Shown one piece after another: positions 30,776-42,539 of a stretch of 64,000 nucleotides of DNA; the stretch's first letter is position 1, and each line of letters opens with the position of its first letter. The stretch lies in the NCBI GenBank assembly GCA_015680685.1, contig MNCI01008033.1:950000-1013999 (forward strand), read 5' to 3'. The notes under the pieces were generated by a model. It searched no databases, was not told where the DNA came from, and was given only the letters and a program-made list of their open reading frames with translations. Position numbers and translations under genes: made by a program. The DNA is from Gnetum montanum. Taxonomy: Eukaryota; Streptophyta; Gnetopsida; Gnetales; Gnetaceae.

Positions 30776-33456
30776 CTAGCTCTGAGGTACAGGTGAAGGC
30801 ATAGAGGCTAGGGGCCTAGGCTTAGGGAAGCCGAGCATAAAGTGGTCTTTTGTAACGTTAACAGATGTGTCCTTTCTGTTTTGTTTGTCAGATGATGGTT
30901 GGCGGTTTTGGTTAGAGGCCTGCCCCTGCATGAGAGGAGTAGCCGGTGGTCTTGGCGCCCTGAGAATGAAAGGCATCCTAGGCGTGGGCACGGATGAGGC
31001 TGCTGCTTTACTGTTACTACATGGCTGAGTGGCATTTTGAGAAGGTGCCCGAATGATGAAGGGTGGCCTTGAGACACCACTAGCTATCGATGAAAGGTTT
31101 GCCCCCCTTGGTGAGCTGGTAGGTACACGCAAAACAAAAGGTTGTTTGGGTGGTACCTTCCTCTCACTGTCTGTACTCACCACATTGATTATATAGGGGG
31201 CGTTGTTTGCATTCAACGGATCCTTATACACGTGCAATGCTTGGTTTTCTGGATGCGTCGGACTACTGCCGTCTAGTTTTAAATGACTGTCATCGATCAT
31301 GCGTTGAATGTCATCCTTCAACGCCCAGCAGTAATCTGTGTCGTAACCACACAACTGGTGGTAGTCACAGAAACGGTCCAGCCTGAAAGATTTCGGAACT
31401 GGTGGTTTGTTAGGTAGGGCTAAAGAAGGATTCTTCAGCAGTTCACAATGACGTTTGTGATGCTTCAAAGCTTCTTTGGATACCCTTTTGGATTGAATAT
31501 ATCCTGCCTTTAACAATTGTTTCAAAAGTTCTGAGTGTTTTACAGGCAGGGCTGTATACTTTGAGCGATCTTTACGCTCAAAGTTTGGTTTTGGCTGGGG
31601 GGCCCTTCAGGGGCAGCTGTGTCTTGGCTGGTGTTGCCTACACTAGCCGTGGTCTCAGGAGGTGCTGTAGGTGCCTTCTTGTTCTTGTTCTTTGTGCCCT
31701 CAGCCAGCGCAGCTACTGTCGTTGTCGTCACTTTACCTTTGTCCTTGCCCTTGTTGTGAGCATTTTTGTAGGCGACATACGCCGGGTCTTTGCTAGCCTC
31801 CACAGCATCTTGGATGCTTCTAGTTTGAGTGAAGGCCTGATGTAAAGAATTAGGGGAAAGATAATACAAATTTGACTTGATAAAGTCATTGACTACTCCT
31901 TTGAAGATGGCCAGTAAGTGTGGCTCTGTGATTGGCTCACGGATTTCATTCAAAGTACCATTCCAGTGCTGTATGAACTTCTGGACTGGTTCGAGAGGGT
32001 CTTGTTTCACTCCCATGAGTTGATCCAATGTGACTTTCGGCTTTAAGTTGTATTTAAAGCGAGTCACAAATTGTGTCAGAAGCTCTTCCAAGGTTGAAAT
32101 GGAAGAGTGTGGGAGGGCTCGATACCAATCTAGAGCTTTCCCTATCAGAAACATAGCAAAGACGCAGATAATCGTGTGAGGCCACTGTTGTAGCAACAAG
32201 GATTCAAATCTAAAGGTGACCAAATGAGCATTAGGATCCCCCTCCCCATTATACTTGGTAAAATGAGGTAAGGACATCCCTGGTGGCAACGAAAACATGG
32301 GGATCGCTGGGCTAATAGGATCATCTTGGTAGAAGTCCATGATCTGTATAGTGTCTGAGCCAGCGGCCTTAAGATGCCTAACCTCCTCAGTGAAGGTTTG
32401 AATAAGTAAAAAGGCTTGGTATAGACCTGTTGATGGAGGTGTCTGTGCAGGAGGAGTAGGGAGCTGACCTGGAAAAGCTATGCCAGGCAGTGGAAATGGT
32501 GGGATAATTTGGCCAGTAGATGGTGGGGCGGGGATCCCTGTAGGCAGGGGGGCCTGTGAGGACCACCATCCACCGGTCTGAGAAGATAGGTTAGCTGCCG
32601 CCTGCTGCGCGGGATAGGGATATGGATATTGTGGGATCGTCTGCGGAATATGCGTTGTAGGTGCAAGTGAGGGTTGCACACCATATACCATGGACTGGTT
32701 ATATTGCACTGCGAGGATGGTCCACTGACTTGCTGCAAGCTGTTGGACGGGTACCTATGGTAGCACGATGGCGATGATCTGTTGGGTTGGGGGGGGGGGG
32801 CGGAAGCGATAAAGTCTGCATTGGGCGAGTTGTGGATATGGCCGGGGGTTGGATTTGAGGGATGCAATGGGGCACGGTGGATGCTGGAACCACCGATGGA
32901 ATGCTGAGCACACGTGGTGATGAGACCGCCCCCATGTTATTGTGGGGTACTTGCACTTGTAGCCCAGATGACTGCACAGTGACTTGTGGAATGACAGAGA
33001 TGTGCGTCTGCGTGGTCATGGCTGGATTAAGAGGGGCGACTTCTCCATTGAGAGGGAATAATGGATTGACGTAAGTATGGGGACTAAGAGTGTGATATGA
33101 ATGTTCAGATTGGGTTGCAAATTCATCCTCTTATTCCTCTCCATTCTGGGGTTCCATCATAGCCTGTGTAGCCTGGCTCTTAGCCATGACCAACTGTGTT
33201 ATAATTTCATGGTGATAGTCTGTTAAAGGGATGATGTCATAGGCTGTTGGGGTGAAATCTTGACCCCCTCGATGGATCATCTCAAAGTTTCTTTTTGCTT
33301 CGATCTCGGCTCGGCTAAGGGCAAGCTTTGCCTGGATCTTAACGCAGATGAAGTTGTATTCTTCAGGGGTCACGACAGTGAAAATAGGGTCTTTGCCCTG
33401 GAGTCTCAATGACCGACGCGATGGTCCCTGAGGTCCTGCTGCACCAGAAGCTAGTC
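30776..33456 (-). pseudogene. gag of G1 (three frame segments)
   Basis: Segment 1 (33456-32699) begins at the deletion border, has the F-T-V-V...Y-N-F-I-C-V-K-I-Q-A block, a stop at 33131-33133 and a Pro-rich run. Segment 2 (32709-31540, 389 codons) holds the gag core: L-P-H-F-T-K-Y-N-G-E-G-D-P, A-L-D-W-Y-R-A-L-P, then a Lys-rich end. Segment 3 (31570-30776) has L-L-K-A-G-Y-I and a C-x-Y-H-x2-C-G-Y-D-T-x2-C-W-type knuckle (about 31380-31340). Frameshifts lie near the 12-base G run at 32789-32800 and at about 31560. Tat-lineage gags have this order. It packages RNA in intact relatives. Confidence 0.8.
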
Positions 33457-34550
33457 TCAACTGCTTCTGATCAATAGAACTCACAAGCCTCACCAGATGA
33501 TCTCTCGATCTCTGATCTGCTCCTTTTGCCTTGGGTAGTCTCTGCTCGAAACTGCCAATAATCACCAATGGAGAAAGTTGTGTCTTCACCAAAGGGCCAA
33601 TCGCTTTTGCTACCAAAAATGTTCAAGCAAAATGTCTCCTGTCTCTATTCAAAGATAGTGCTGCCAAAAGATTGCCAAAAAAAATGTTGCTCTCTTGCTC
33701 TGTCTCTCTCTTTATCTCTTCTGTTTTCCCTCTCTCTTTCTCTCTTGCCAACTGAGGTATTTATAAGTTTGACGACATGTGGAGAAGGCATGGCTGTGAT
33801 GACACGTGTTTCAAACCCTTCGGAAGATCGTTGACTTGATCATCCTTGTGTTGAAATTCGTGACTACGCATAATACGTGCATCTGCGTATTGTGCGTATG
33901 AATAACAAATGTGGATCGGACATGTCTCAATTGATTTTGGGCTACATTACATTCGTACGCATTGCATCGCGTACAAGAGCGTAATAAAGCACAAAAGTAA
34001 TGGACTCAAGTTGCTTTACGCTCGTTCACACTACCAAGCATAGTGAAGCATAAACAATGATTAACTTGGTGATGAGTTAAGCTGACGTACGCTGCGTTGC
34101 GTAGCGAGTGTAAGGTGATCAATCTACAAGAAAGAGAAAAGAGTTGATCTGCTGCGCTTCCTTTGGATTCTCTTTGACGTTTTCAAAGCTCATTACGCTG
34201 CCTTGCATAACAGAGCATAAATATGCTCTTGGACAAAAGACTTAGTAGAATACACGAGAGATCGCATGTTACGCTACTTAGGCCTTAAGTTTCACCAAAT
34301 CTTTTGAAGTAAACCGCCTTCTAATATTAGACTATGTTACACTAAGCGTCATTACGCTGTGTTGCGTACTATAGCGTAAAGACGGAAAACAGAGTAAGAT
34401 AGGAAATCTGCAAAAGGAAACTAAAGTCTTGATGCCGCGCGCCTCTTTGCCTTGCCTTGCCTTGTTCTCCTTTCTGGAATTCTGTCATGTACTTTTGCCC
34501 GAATCGCGAATCTTCGCCTGAGGCTAACTCGCAATTTTCACGGTGTTTTA
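33457..34550 (-). repeat. 5' LTR of G1, inner end deleted
   Basis: Aligns with 23915-25008 of the 3' LTR at about nine in ten positions or better by eye; TATA box at plus 33758-33765. The 487 bp that form R/U5 in the 3' LTR, the primer site and the gag leader are absent, and gag coding starts directly at the border. The outer end reads GTGTTTTA instead of GTGTTTCA, followed by TSD GGTGT. Confidence 0.88.
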
Positions 34551-34555
34551 GGTGT

Positions 34556-34852
34556 ATCACTAACTAAAAGGGATGGCTAGTCCTCTTCTTGTCCTACTTC
34601 ACTCAGCACCTATTACTTACCTTTACTGGCTTTGCAAATCACATCCTAGTAGGACCTCTAAGCCTAGGTATAAATGCCTTAGGTCAAACCCCCAAAGGTC
34701 ACCTTGTGTGATATGTTCATTATTATAATGCATCCTTTTAGGTCTCAATTACAACATTCCCTTTCAGGTCTTGTTACAATAACAATAACACTTGTTATGA
34801 AGAGGCTCCATCTTTGTTATGTAGTAGCATCATTGAGAATGGGGATGTGACA
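34556..34852 (-). repeat. LTR S2, right part (family S)
   Basis: Continues S2 after the G1 insertion: ACTAAAAGGGATGG, CCTACTTCACT, GGTCAAACCCCCAAAG and TTATGTAGTAGCATCATT all match S1 (17630-17915). It ends GGGGATGTGACA, giving on the minus strand the LTR start TGTCACATCCCC. Confidence 0.75.
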
Positions 34853-34904
34853 ATAACCATGTACAAGTCATACAATCACCATATAATCCATAAAATATCC
34901 AAAA

Positions 34905-34922
34905 AAATTTCCCCCTTTTTGG
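34905..34922 (-). other. polypurine-tract-like sequence of J
   Basis: The minus strand reads CCAAAAAGGGGGAAATTT about 50 bp before the S2 LTR start. AAAAAGGGGGA is a usual plant polypurine-tract pattern. It links the ORF2-like gene at 34956-36181 with LTR S2 as one element, tentatively. Confidence 0.4.
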
Positions 34923-34955
34923 ACATCCTCAAGAAGGAGGGATCATCAAAGAAAC

Positions 34956-36181
34956 CTAATCACTAACCTCAGTAGCATCATTGGAGTTATAATCAAAGGT
35001 AGATGCTACACAAGAAGGCTTGTATGCGTCCTCCTCATCATCGTCATTGCTGGTGCTAGCACTGGTGTTAGAGATGTGCTGCCCATCATCATCATCTAAC
35101 GATGGAATGTGTATATGAGCTCTTCAAGGATGTAGCTTCAACCAAAATTATTATGAAGCAAGTGGAGCCTACTGAGAAGATGAGGAAGTGCCCTTCCTAT
35201 GATGTGTAATTGGATTAGTTAGTCACCACTAAGAAGAAGGCTTGAAGATGCTCTACATCTCTTGTTACTCAAATATTTTTGAAGCATGATCATGAGGGTA
35301 AGAATTGGATCTAGGTTGCATAGGATTAGAAAACTCCCCCTGAACACATGTAGGTGATGCATCAAGCTCCTTAGAATTAGATGCATTTCCCAAGTCATAT
35401 TCTTGGGAAGGCCCAGTAGCCATCGAGTGCCTAGCTAGATCGCGACAATCATCCTCACTGTCTGATATGGGAGGAGTGGTGATCTCCTTGAATTGCTTTC
35501 CATTTAGAGGAAGAGGTACTCCAACTACATTCATTCTCTTATAGAGGTAAGAGAGGTTTCTACCAATTATTCTAATAGTCCTAGTAAAAGGCTTAAGACA
35601 ACAACAAATAGCTATAACTTCATTCTTTTATAATAATATTATACAATATAATGAGAGAGAGTGTGGAAGCATATGAGGCCATCTAACTTCTAAGTGCTTT
35701 CCCACTACACAAGGATATTGACTAAGCAAGCATAGCACCATAAAATATCAAACATGGAATGAATTGTAACCCTATGAACATTAGAACTGGAAATGCCAAG
35801 AATGGCATTGACAACTTGTGGAGCAACTTCAATTAACGTTCCCCCAATAGTGGAAGTAAAGGTACAAATACTAGCATTTGTAATTATGATGTTATAATAA
35901 AATTACCTAATGAACATTTTAGGGACATAAAAGTTCCTAGAAATAAATAATATCCAATTTAATACTTGTAAAAATACCATCAAATCCTTTTAAAAATGTT
36001 GTTGAAAGCAAAGGGATCATTTTGAAACAATTGCGATAGTTCAAGTTACCTCAAAATGATGTTGTGCTTCCATAGATTGAAATTAAGGAGTATAAGTTTT
36101 TGCACTACTTGGTGATGCTTCTTTCAACTTCTTACTCTTTCTAGGAGGAGCTCTAGACATCCCAATCTTTTTGTGAGCCAT
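34956..36181 (-). pseudogene. ORF2-like retroelement gene of element J
   Basis: The minus-strand ATG at 36181 starts M-A-H-K-K-I-G-M and a Lys/Arg/Pro-rich leader, much like the ORF2 starts M-A-S-K-R and M-A-P-K-R of B1 and B2. A stop follows after 33 codons. Further on (about 35960-35760) decayed codons read R-N-F-Y-V-P and, later, G-G-T-L-I-E-V-A-P-Q-V-V-N-A-I-L-G-I, comparable to G-x-x-V-D-F-S-x-x-A-I-S-x-V-L-N-L of B1. An open part (35534-35265) has S-D-S-E-D-D; the end (35100-34956) is acidic (D-D-D-D-G...N-D-D-D-E-E-D-A) and stops at 34956. A TATA box lies at 36291-36300. Function unknown; relation to ORF2 is by eye. Confidence 0.45.
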
Positions 36182-36799
36182 CAATCTACAAGGAGATGCA
36201 TAAATCACTACTGTTATGAAATCCCTAGTTGTTTGCTCTTAGTCGTCTACACTTGGATGTGGAAGAATGAGAAAAAGATAAAGTGTTGGCTTTATATAAT
36301 CATGATAGTTATACATCTAACTTGACTATTAGGTGTCTATCCCACGTCTACCCAAAAATCAAGTAGACGTCTAACTCTAGATGTAGATGTCTATCTTCCT
36401 GTGTAGATGTCTACATGTAGACATCTGAGTAAGCAGTGAAATGAGATAAGAAAGGTTTAGGGAATAGTTGCCATGGATTATAGCCTTCTAAAAATCTTAA
36501 ATCAAATGGAAAAATGAAAACTTACCTCTATTTATGTCATTCCCATTCATAAGGAGTAATAGTTATCACCTAAGGGCCCCTAGAAAGAAAGCTAGTTGAA
36601 AGAAGAAAATGCCCAAGTGACTTTCTTTCTACAACAATCAAACTAACATTAACCTATAAAATTAAAACAAAATCAACAACACCTAGATCTAGCTCTAAAA
36701 AAAGTCAATCAATATTAATTTTAAGAATTAAGAGATAATTTTATAAAGAAATAGCTATGATAAAATATCTATGCAAGATTCATCAAATTAAAAGAAATC
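36182..36799 (-). promoter_or_regulatory. putative promoter region upstream of the J ORF2-like gene
   Basis: A minus-strand TATA box (ATTATATAAAGCC, plus 36288-36300) lies about 110 bp upstream of the ATG at 36181. A cluster of AGATGTCT/AGACGTCT/AGACATCT motifs sits just upstream of it (36330-36430). Near the ATG, TCTCCTTGTAG resembles a splice acceptor. Beyond 36440 nothing is recognised up to the B2 TSD at 36800. Confidence 0.4.
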
Positions 36800-36804
36800 A
36801 AACT
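36800..36804. repeat. left TSD of B2 (AAACT)
   Basis: AAACT precedes the LTR at 36805 and recurs at 45968-45972. Confidence 0.88.
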
Positions 36805-37668
36805 TGATGAGCGGCAAGGTACCCCTATGCTCAACCATACGAATACGAGTGTGTACACATGATCTAGTCAAACTCCGCAAATGGACTAGTTGTAGCACCT
36901 AGATAATTGCATGTTGATTGTAGTTCGCTATCCTCCCACCTAGACTAGTATTTGCTTCATCACGTATGGTTTAGTCCAAAGTGAGGTGTATGATGTGATT
37001 TCTAATTACTATGCTACTCCTAAAGACAATGAGAAATAACTTGAGTGAACTAGTAGACAATGAAAAATAAAATCTAAGCTAGCCTAATTGAAATGAGCAT
37101 ATGTCCTTAATCATCTGTATGCATCTTGGACCTTTTGTACTACTTTTGGGGTTACCAAGCGTACATTAGTTGAGCACTAATAGATATGCTACTGGGTCAC
37201 CAAGTAGTTACACATAAATGTTTATGACTAAGATGTACCCATTCCGCATTAACAACAAGAATAGTAAATAATGATAAAGAAATATTAACTAAGAAAAAAA
37301 TAATTAATAATTAATAATTAAACAATTAAAAACTAAGTGAATGCTACAATGATGGAGTAATCTTGATCTTTATTGCTGACTGTGTGTGTATCCAAGTACG
37401 TCACACTTGAATAAAGGTTCCATACAATTACAATCATCACACGGTGGGCATGTAGTTGGGAAGGAACTGAAAACTAACTGAAAATTGACAAAACAACTCT
37501 ACCCTAAAGACTTGCCAAATGACTCCCTTCTTGTGCATCTAAGTGCTATATTTATAGGCCATAATAGGAATCATGATATCATGTATTCAATATCATTATC
37601 CACATTGTGATATCATGCACCTGATATCGAGTATTCAATATTGGTACCTAGCAAACCACGATTCATCA
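36805..37668 (-). repeat. 3' LTR of B2
   Basis: Plus-strand TGATGAGCGGC to CGATTCATCA, 864 bp. The TATA box reads CTATAAATATAGC on the minus strand (plus 37549-37560); upstream of it (37575-37650) are GATATC motifs, decayed versions of the palindromes of B1. Confidence 0.9.
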
Positions 37669-37682
37669 TACCCCCATGACTG
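37669..37682 (-). other. polypurine tract of B2
   Basis: The minus strand reads CAGTCATGGGGGTA directly before the LTR, identical to copy A. Confidence 0.8.
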
Positions 37683-37857
37683 AATAACAACTCATCCTCA
37701 AGTCAAACAATCAAAATGAGAATGAGTTCATTTGATTACATAGTGGATAGATATGGGATTATTGAACAACTATGAATTACTTCATGCTACAGTCTGGAAT
37801 TAAACAAAATAAAATTAGGACACCAACACAAAATGCAAAAGATAAAATTGTTGGAAC

Positions 37858-40659
37858 TCATGTGATTTTTGGTGGTGGTGGCTCCTCCATGGGCCTCTTC
37901 CCCTTATATTGTGCTCCAAGCTTTGGAAATGAATATCTCTAAAGGAGTGCTTGAAGCTTTTCTTCTTTGATTTGGGGATCATGTGTTGTCCATGCTGATG
38001 TTCCAATATTTAATGGAGTCGGCACCTCCCATGGGCATGGTAGTTGCGGAAATATTTGATTGGCTTTGACGTACCAAGCTGCAAACAATTGTAGTTTCTC
38101 CTCATAGGCTCTAGCTTTCTCTCTACATTCTTGGTAATCTATGATCCATTGAGCCAAATCTGCCATGACATTTTTTTGCCCTTAGTAGCTAGCCTTGACT
38201 ACCTCTAACTTAGAATTTGCTACCTCTAATTTCTGTAATGTCTTTTTGTGTTCAACAAATTCTACTTCATACTTGGTGTAGGTGGCTGCTACCTACTTCT
38301 CCAATTTTATCCTTAGGCATCCTACTATCAACATGACTAAGATGACATACCATAGGTTTGCCAACTCCATATACTCAATAAGATCTTGGATCTACAGGTC
38401 CTAGCTCTTTAGTTCTACTTGGTGGATGAGAGCATAAGTATCTAGTATGGCTCACCAGTCAACGTTCTGACCACTAAGAGTGTTGATATGGGTCTTGGTC
38501 ATATGGATTTATTTTTTAATGATCTACTTATACATCCTCACCTAATCTCAAAAATGTTCCTTTAGCTTCTCATGTTGCTTAGCCTCATTCTGCTACCAGC
38601 TTATTTCAATAGCCATCTTTTGACGAATCACACGTACCTCCTCAATTGAGAGGATCTTGTTTTCTTTGGCTAAGGGATTCATGTCTTAGTTGACCCTTAT
38701 TAATTGTTCTTGCATTTGTTGAAAATTCTCCTCGAGAACATTCTTGTAGTTTTTGATTGTGGTCAACCAAAGATTCTTAGTAGCAAGGTGTTTATTTTCT
38801 TTTTGTAAGGCCTTGAGTGCTTTGGTATGTGCATACATTTGGGCTTGTGCCTTTGAAGAATCCTAATCAGCCTTCTCTTTTTCCCTTGCCACCCTTTTAT
38901 CCTCTTCTAATAGTTTATTCAACTACTCCATTTAAAATGACTCTAGCTAGTTAGTTGGGATAAATTGGAATGGATTCTGCTATGCAGCTTGTAGGGCGAT
39001 GAACTTCTCTTGGAGTCTTTTCAACTCATTCTCTGCATGTTCAGCCCTAACCTCCACCATGACTAGCTTTCCTGTTGTAGAGATGAGGTCTGATTGTGTT
39101 GCTGTGACATCTTGAGGGATGTCAAAAAGGGATGTCATCACTTGTTCTATTTGCAACAACCGATCCAAAACATCCTCATGATCTGTAGGAGTCATTGAGG
39201 GATCGGTTAAGGCTTGAGCATCATGTGCTCCTATGAAATCTTCCAGTGGCACAACAAGGACATTGAACGATTCTTTGATGAGATCTATAACCACTTCTGC
39301 TACTCTAGTTGCATCCTGATATTACATAATCACTACTATGGTGCCTTCATCAGTTTCTAATTGCACTTGAAAAGATGCAGCATTTTTAGAGATCTACTAT
39401 TATCAATGTGATTCCCCTCCTCATATTTGTATAGAAACCCCATCCTGTGTGTGATCAACTGAGACCATGGGCTATACAACATCATCAATGATCTTAAAGA
39501 GATTAGCCTCATCACGACTTCCCTAACTGACCATTTCTGTGATGTGTTGGAGATGGCTCATTGATGGTCGATAATCTTGTGATGGTAGTGAAAATTGGTC
39601 TTATTGGCCTATGGTTTGCATGTTGGGCCTTGCTTCCTATTGTTAACTGGGCCTTGTGTTAAGAAGTTGGTTAGGTGCTGCTGTTTGAGGTGCAGTGGGC
39701 TTAACCGTCTACTCTTTCTCAGGCTCTAGTGTCTCACCAGCATCTTTCGTTGGTGTTGGTGGCTTTAGTAATTTGGCATATGAGGCATTTTGAGCCTTTC
39801 TAGGGATGTCATTGGTGTACCCTAGAATTCCAACACGCTAGCATAGCTTCCTGATTAGGTAGGGAAAAGGCAATGCAAACATCCTTATCTTACATTTTTC
39901 AAACCGCCTTAATATTTCTATGAGATATAGATAGGGTAGGTTGGCATCAACCTTGTCCATTAGAATTGCACTTTCTGTTGCCGCATAGGTGGAAATTCTA
40001 TTTAATCCTTTTGTTGAGAAGAGGTGGTAAGTGCCAATTTTAAAATAGATTCTCTCTTCAAGGGTGAGTTCCCCATATGTTTTATCTTCCTTACCATACA
40101 TCCTTTTCAACCATATTTTCCATGCATCAGCATCAGAGTGAGTGAGTAGGTGAGCAACCTTAGGCCCTGTATTTGAAAGGTTCAAAACTTTCGAAATGGC
40201 CTTAGTAGAGAAATCAACTAAAATCCCACCAATATTAGTGGTGGTTCCTTCTTCCTTATTATGCCAAAATTGGTACATCTCTTCCAAATACCATTCACCA
40301 CTCTTTGAGAGAATGGGCCATAGTGAAGATCCTTTGAGTTAATCTTTGACTGACTTATGGCCGAATTCAGTAAAGAATCCAAAATTAAGTTCCATGATCA
40401 CTGCAGCTGACGTGGACCTTTCCCAAATCACCTGAATGCATTCCAAAGACAACATGCGATGTTGTCCCTATTTAGGTGCCCTACCTTCTCCACCTTCTGC
40501 ATGCCTAGATTATGTAGTAATAGGGGGTTCTTAATGGATGCTGAATGGTTGTGCCTTCTTCTTTGCATGTTCCACAAGGGGTCATTGGCCTCTGCCTCTC
40601 CTTGGCCATTTGGATGCACCCTGAGAGGGTTCTCCTTATTGTTCTCGTTTAGGGGCCAT
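37858..40659 (-). pseudogene. ORF2 of B2
   Basis: The start is the minus-strand ATG at 40659 (M-A-P-K-R-E-Q then TAA, one change from CAA); the end is the TGA at 37858 after P-M-E-E-P-P-P-P. The conserved N-terminal domain is open at 40287-39838 (149 residues): F-W-H-N-K-E-E-G-T-T, V-D-F-S-T-K-A-I-S-K-V-L-N-L-S, and E-E-R-I-Y-F-K-I-G-T-Y-H-L-F. A segment at 39294-38980 is shared with B1 (I-K-E-S-F-N-V, M-T-P-[TA]-[DE]-H-E-D-V-L) and leads into a Lys/Glu/Leu-rich coiled-coil-like region. The end has A-W-Y-V-K-A-N-Q-I-F-P-Q-L-P. Many stops make it inactive. No envelope-type signal peptide or fusion peptide is seen. Confidence 0.7.
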
Positions 40660-40729
40660 CTATAATCACACCAGGATCAATTGTTAGTAAGGTCATTTAA
40701 TAAAATTTGATTTATACCTTACTAATTAC
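40660..40729 (-). other. predicted mini-intron before ORF2 of B2 (70 nt)
   Basis: Minus-strand donor AAAG/GTAATTAGTAAGG at 40729 and acceptor GTGATTATAG at 40660, directly before ATG. CCTTACTAAC, holding the strong branch site TACTAAC, lies about 25-30 nt before the acceptor. Homologous to 10450-10516. Confidence 0.55.
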
Positions 40730-41154
40730 CTTTAATGAATTCAATTCTTAGTGTGATTCAAAGTTAGATATTTTCAAGAAAATCCCCCTAAAAGTGTTAA
40801 TGTCGAGCCCAATTTCATTAGGTGACTCCAAAAATAATTTCCACGGTTTGGGTGAAGGAATAAAATTGGTTTGACATAAATTCTTATCATTGTTAAAGCT
40901 GACTTACCCCTATGATATCCTTTGGGTAACAACAAATTTCAAAAAAACTATGCACAACTTGGAGCGTACCCTTCCCCCATGACTGAGTTAAACACTCTGG
41001 GTTTAAGCAGGTTCAATCAGAAGGAGAATTGGAGCATTAATGAGCAAGATATTGATGTTTAAATAATAGGTGTGCAAGCTTGAAAATTCATGGAAGAAAA
41101 TTGCAACAGCTCCCCTCACATGAATAGTGGAAAATGATGTTGATGCACATGTAG

Positions 41155-41260
41155 GGGGGATCCATATATATAGGTTTTATGGATGCAATCTCGCATACAT
41201 GCTAGTGTAGACCTGATATTGCGTTGGACTCGATACCAGGTACTCGATATCACATCCCTT
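41155..41260 (-). promoter_or_regulatory. internal LTR-like promoter block of B2
   Basis: Minus strand: GATATC-type motifs with CpG decay (GTGATATCGAGTACCTGG, then GATATTGC... to 41185) followed by a TATA box (CTATATATATGG, plus 41162-41173). It occupies the position of 9950-10080 in B1, about 450 bp before the mini-intron. Confidence 0.5.
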
Positions 41261-42539
41261 CCAAAATAGGATACTTGGCAAAATTGATAAATTTTCAAAT
41301 TTCCATGGCCAAAAAGGAAGGATTTAAGGTAGATTTGGAAGGTTTGAGGTAATGTTAAATAGACATTAAGGCACAAAAAGTGTAATGAAGTGGAATCATA
41401 TAATGAAGTTCTTGAAAAGAATGCGGAAAAAGGATGCACAAGAATGTCCTAGTTGAAATGATGATAAAGGGAAGAATAAATTCAGCAATGTAGTACTCGG
41501 AGGGTATAAGATGATGTGGTGATGTGCAATGAGTGAAAATTACAAAATTTACGTAAGTGGATCCTCCCCAAAGTAGGTTCCTACCTATCATGGCTTTGCA
41601 TAACCACACCTTAAAATGTCTGCTAGCACTAGAAGTGTTAAATGCAATCCACACTAGTGCATAAAACACACACATGTTAAATACTACCGTGATGAGGTAT
41701 GAATTCTATGTCACATAAGACACAAGTTAGAAATACCTGGACAATGGTGTGAAATGAATTGTAGAAGGGATTGCAGAGATCCTAAGTGTGGGATGTGATT
41801 AAGGTATCATGAGCCTTTCACTCCAAAATCAAGACCAAGTCCATACCTTTGACTAGTGACATTCCATCATTTCATCCAATGATAGACAACCATAAGAGCA
41901 TCATGATAACAAGGCATATGATCACTTGGTGTTTTTTACAAGGGAGGAGTAATTTAGAATTTCTTTGTAGCATAGTATTCTTGATCTTTTCTTTGTTATT
42001 TTTCTTTCTTTCATTTCTTTTTCTTCACCTGGCCACTTTGGCACTTTGTCATTTCCAATGGTGATTTGAAGAAGCCACCAACCTTCAAACATGGGTGCAT
42101 GTCTTTCTAGTGGGACCCTCTAGAACAACATTGAGTTTCTTTATTGAGTGTTGTTATTACTCTTCCATTTTTTGTTAGATCTACAAGGGCCTTAGTACAA
42201 CCAAACTACATGATAGCACATACAGATGTCACTAAAGAGAATCCACAAGTCCCCTTGATGTCACACCCTAGCCATTTCCTCGTAGTTCATCATTCTTCAC
42301 TCTAGGCATAATGAGTATAAAGTTACTTTAAGTTTAATTGATAACAAGAATATCATTGTACCCAAAGTAGAACCTCTTATTAATGGGATGGGTGGGTGGA
42401 TGTTGTGGGCTCACTGTCCAAATAATTAATCACCGGTAACTTAATAGCATAGAACAACACCTCACCTAACAAGTCACGTGAGTATTGTATTCACCAATGA
42501 GATTATCCTCAAAAAGGTAAAAACAACAATTTGAAGAGT
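41261..42539 (-). other. non-coding interior of B2 between gag tail and internal promoter
   Basis: Colinear with 8561-9949 of B1 (shared GACATGCACCCATG phrase, T-rich run at 41985-42025 on the plus strand matching the A-rich run of B1). No coding support. Confidence 0.6.

Larger units (their letters stand above)
23428..34550 (-). mobile_element. Tat-lineage Ty3/gypsy element G1, TSD GGTGT
   Basis: GGTGT at 23423-23427 is repeated at 34551-34555. On the minus strand the order is 5' LTR (34550-33457, inner end deleted), gag in several frames (33456-30776), protease (30370-29840), a non-coding gap where RT should start, RT tail (29250-28993), RNase H plus second RNase H and integrase (28941-26713), a tandem-repeat-rich 3' region, polypurine tract and 3' LTR (25008-23428). 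The dual RNase H places it in the Tat/Ogre/Retand lineage. It inserted into LTR S2. Primer site and gag leader are missing. Confidence 0.88.

Noticed and set aside
32478-33074. Several overlapping proline/serine-rich frames as separate genes
   Set aside because: They are alternative frames of the proline-rich part of the G1 gag around the 12-base G run.
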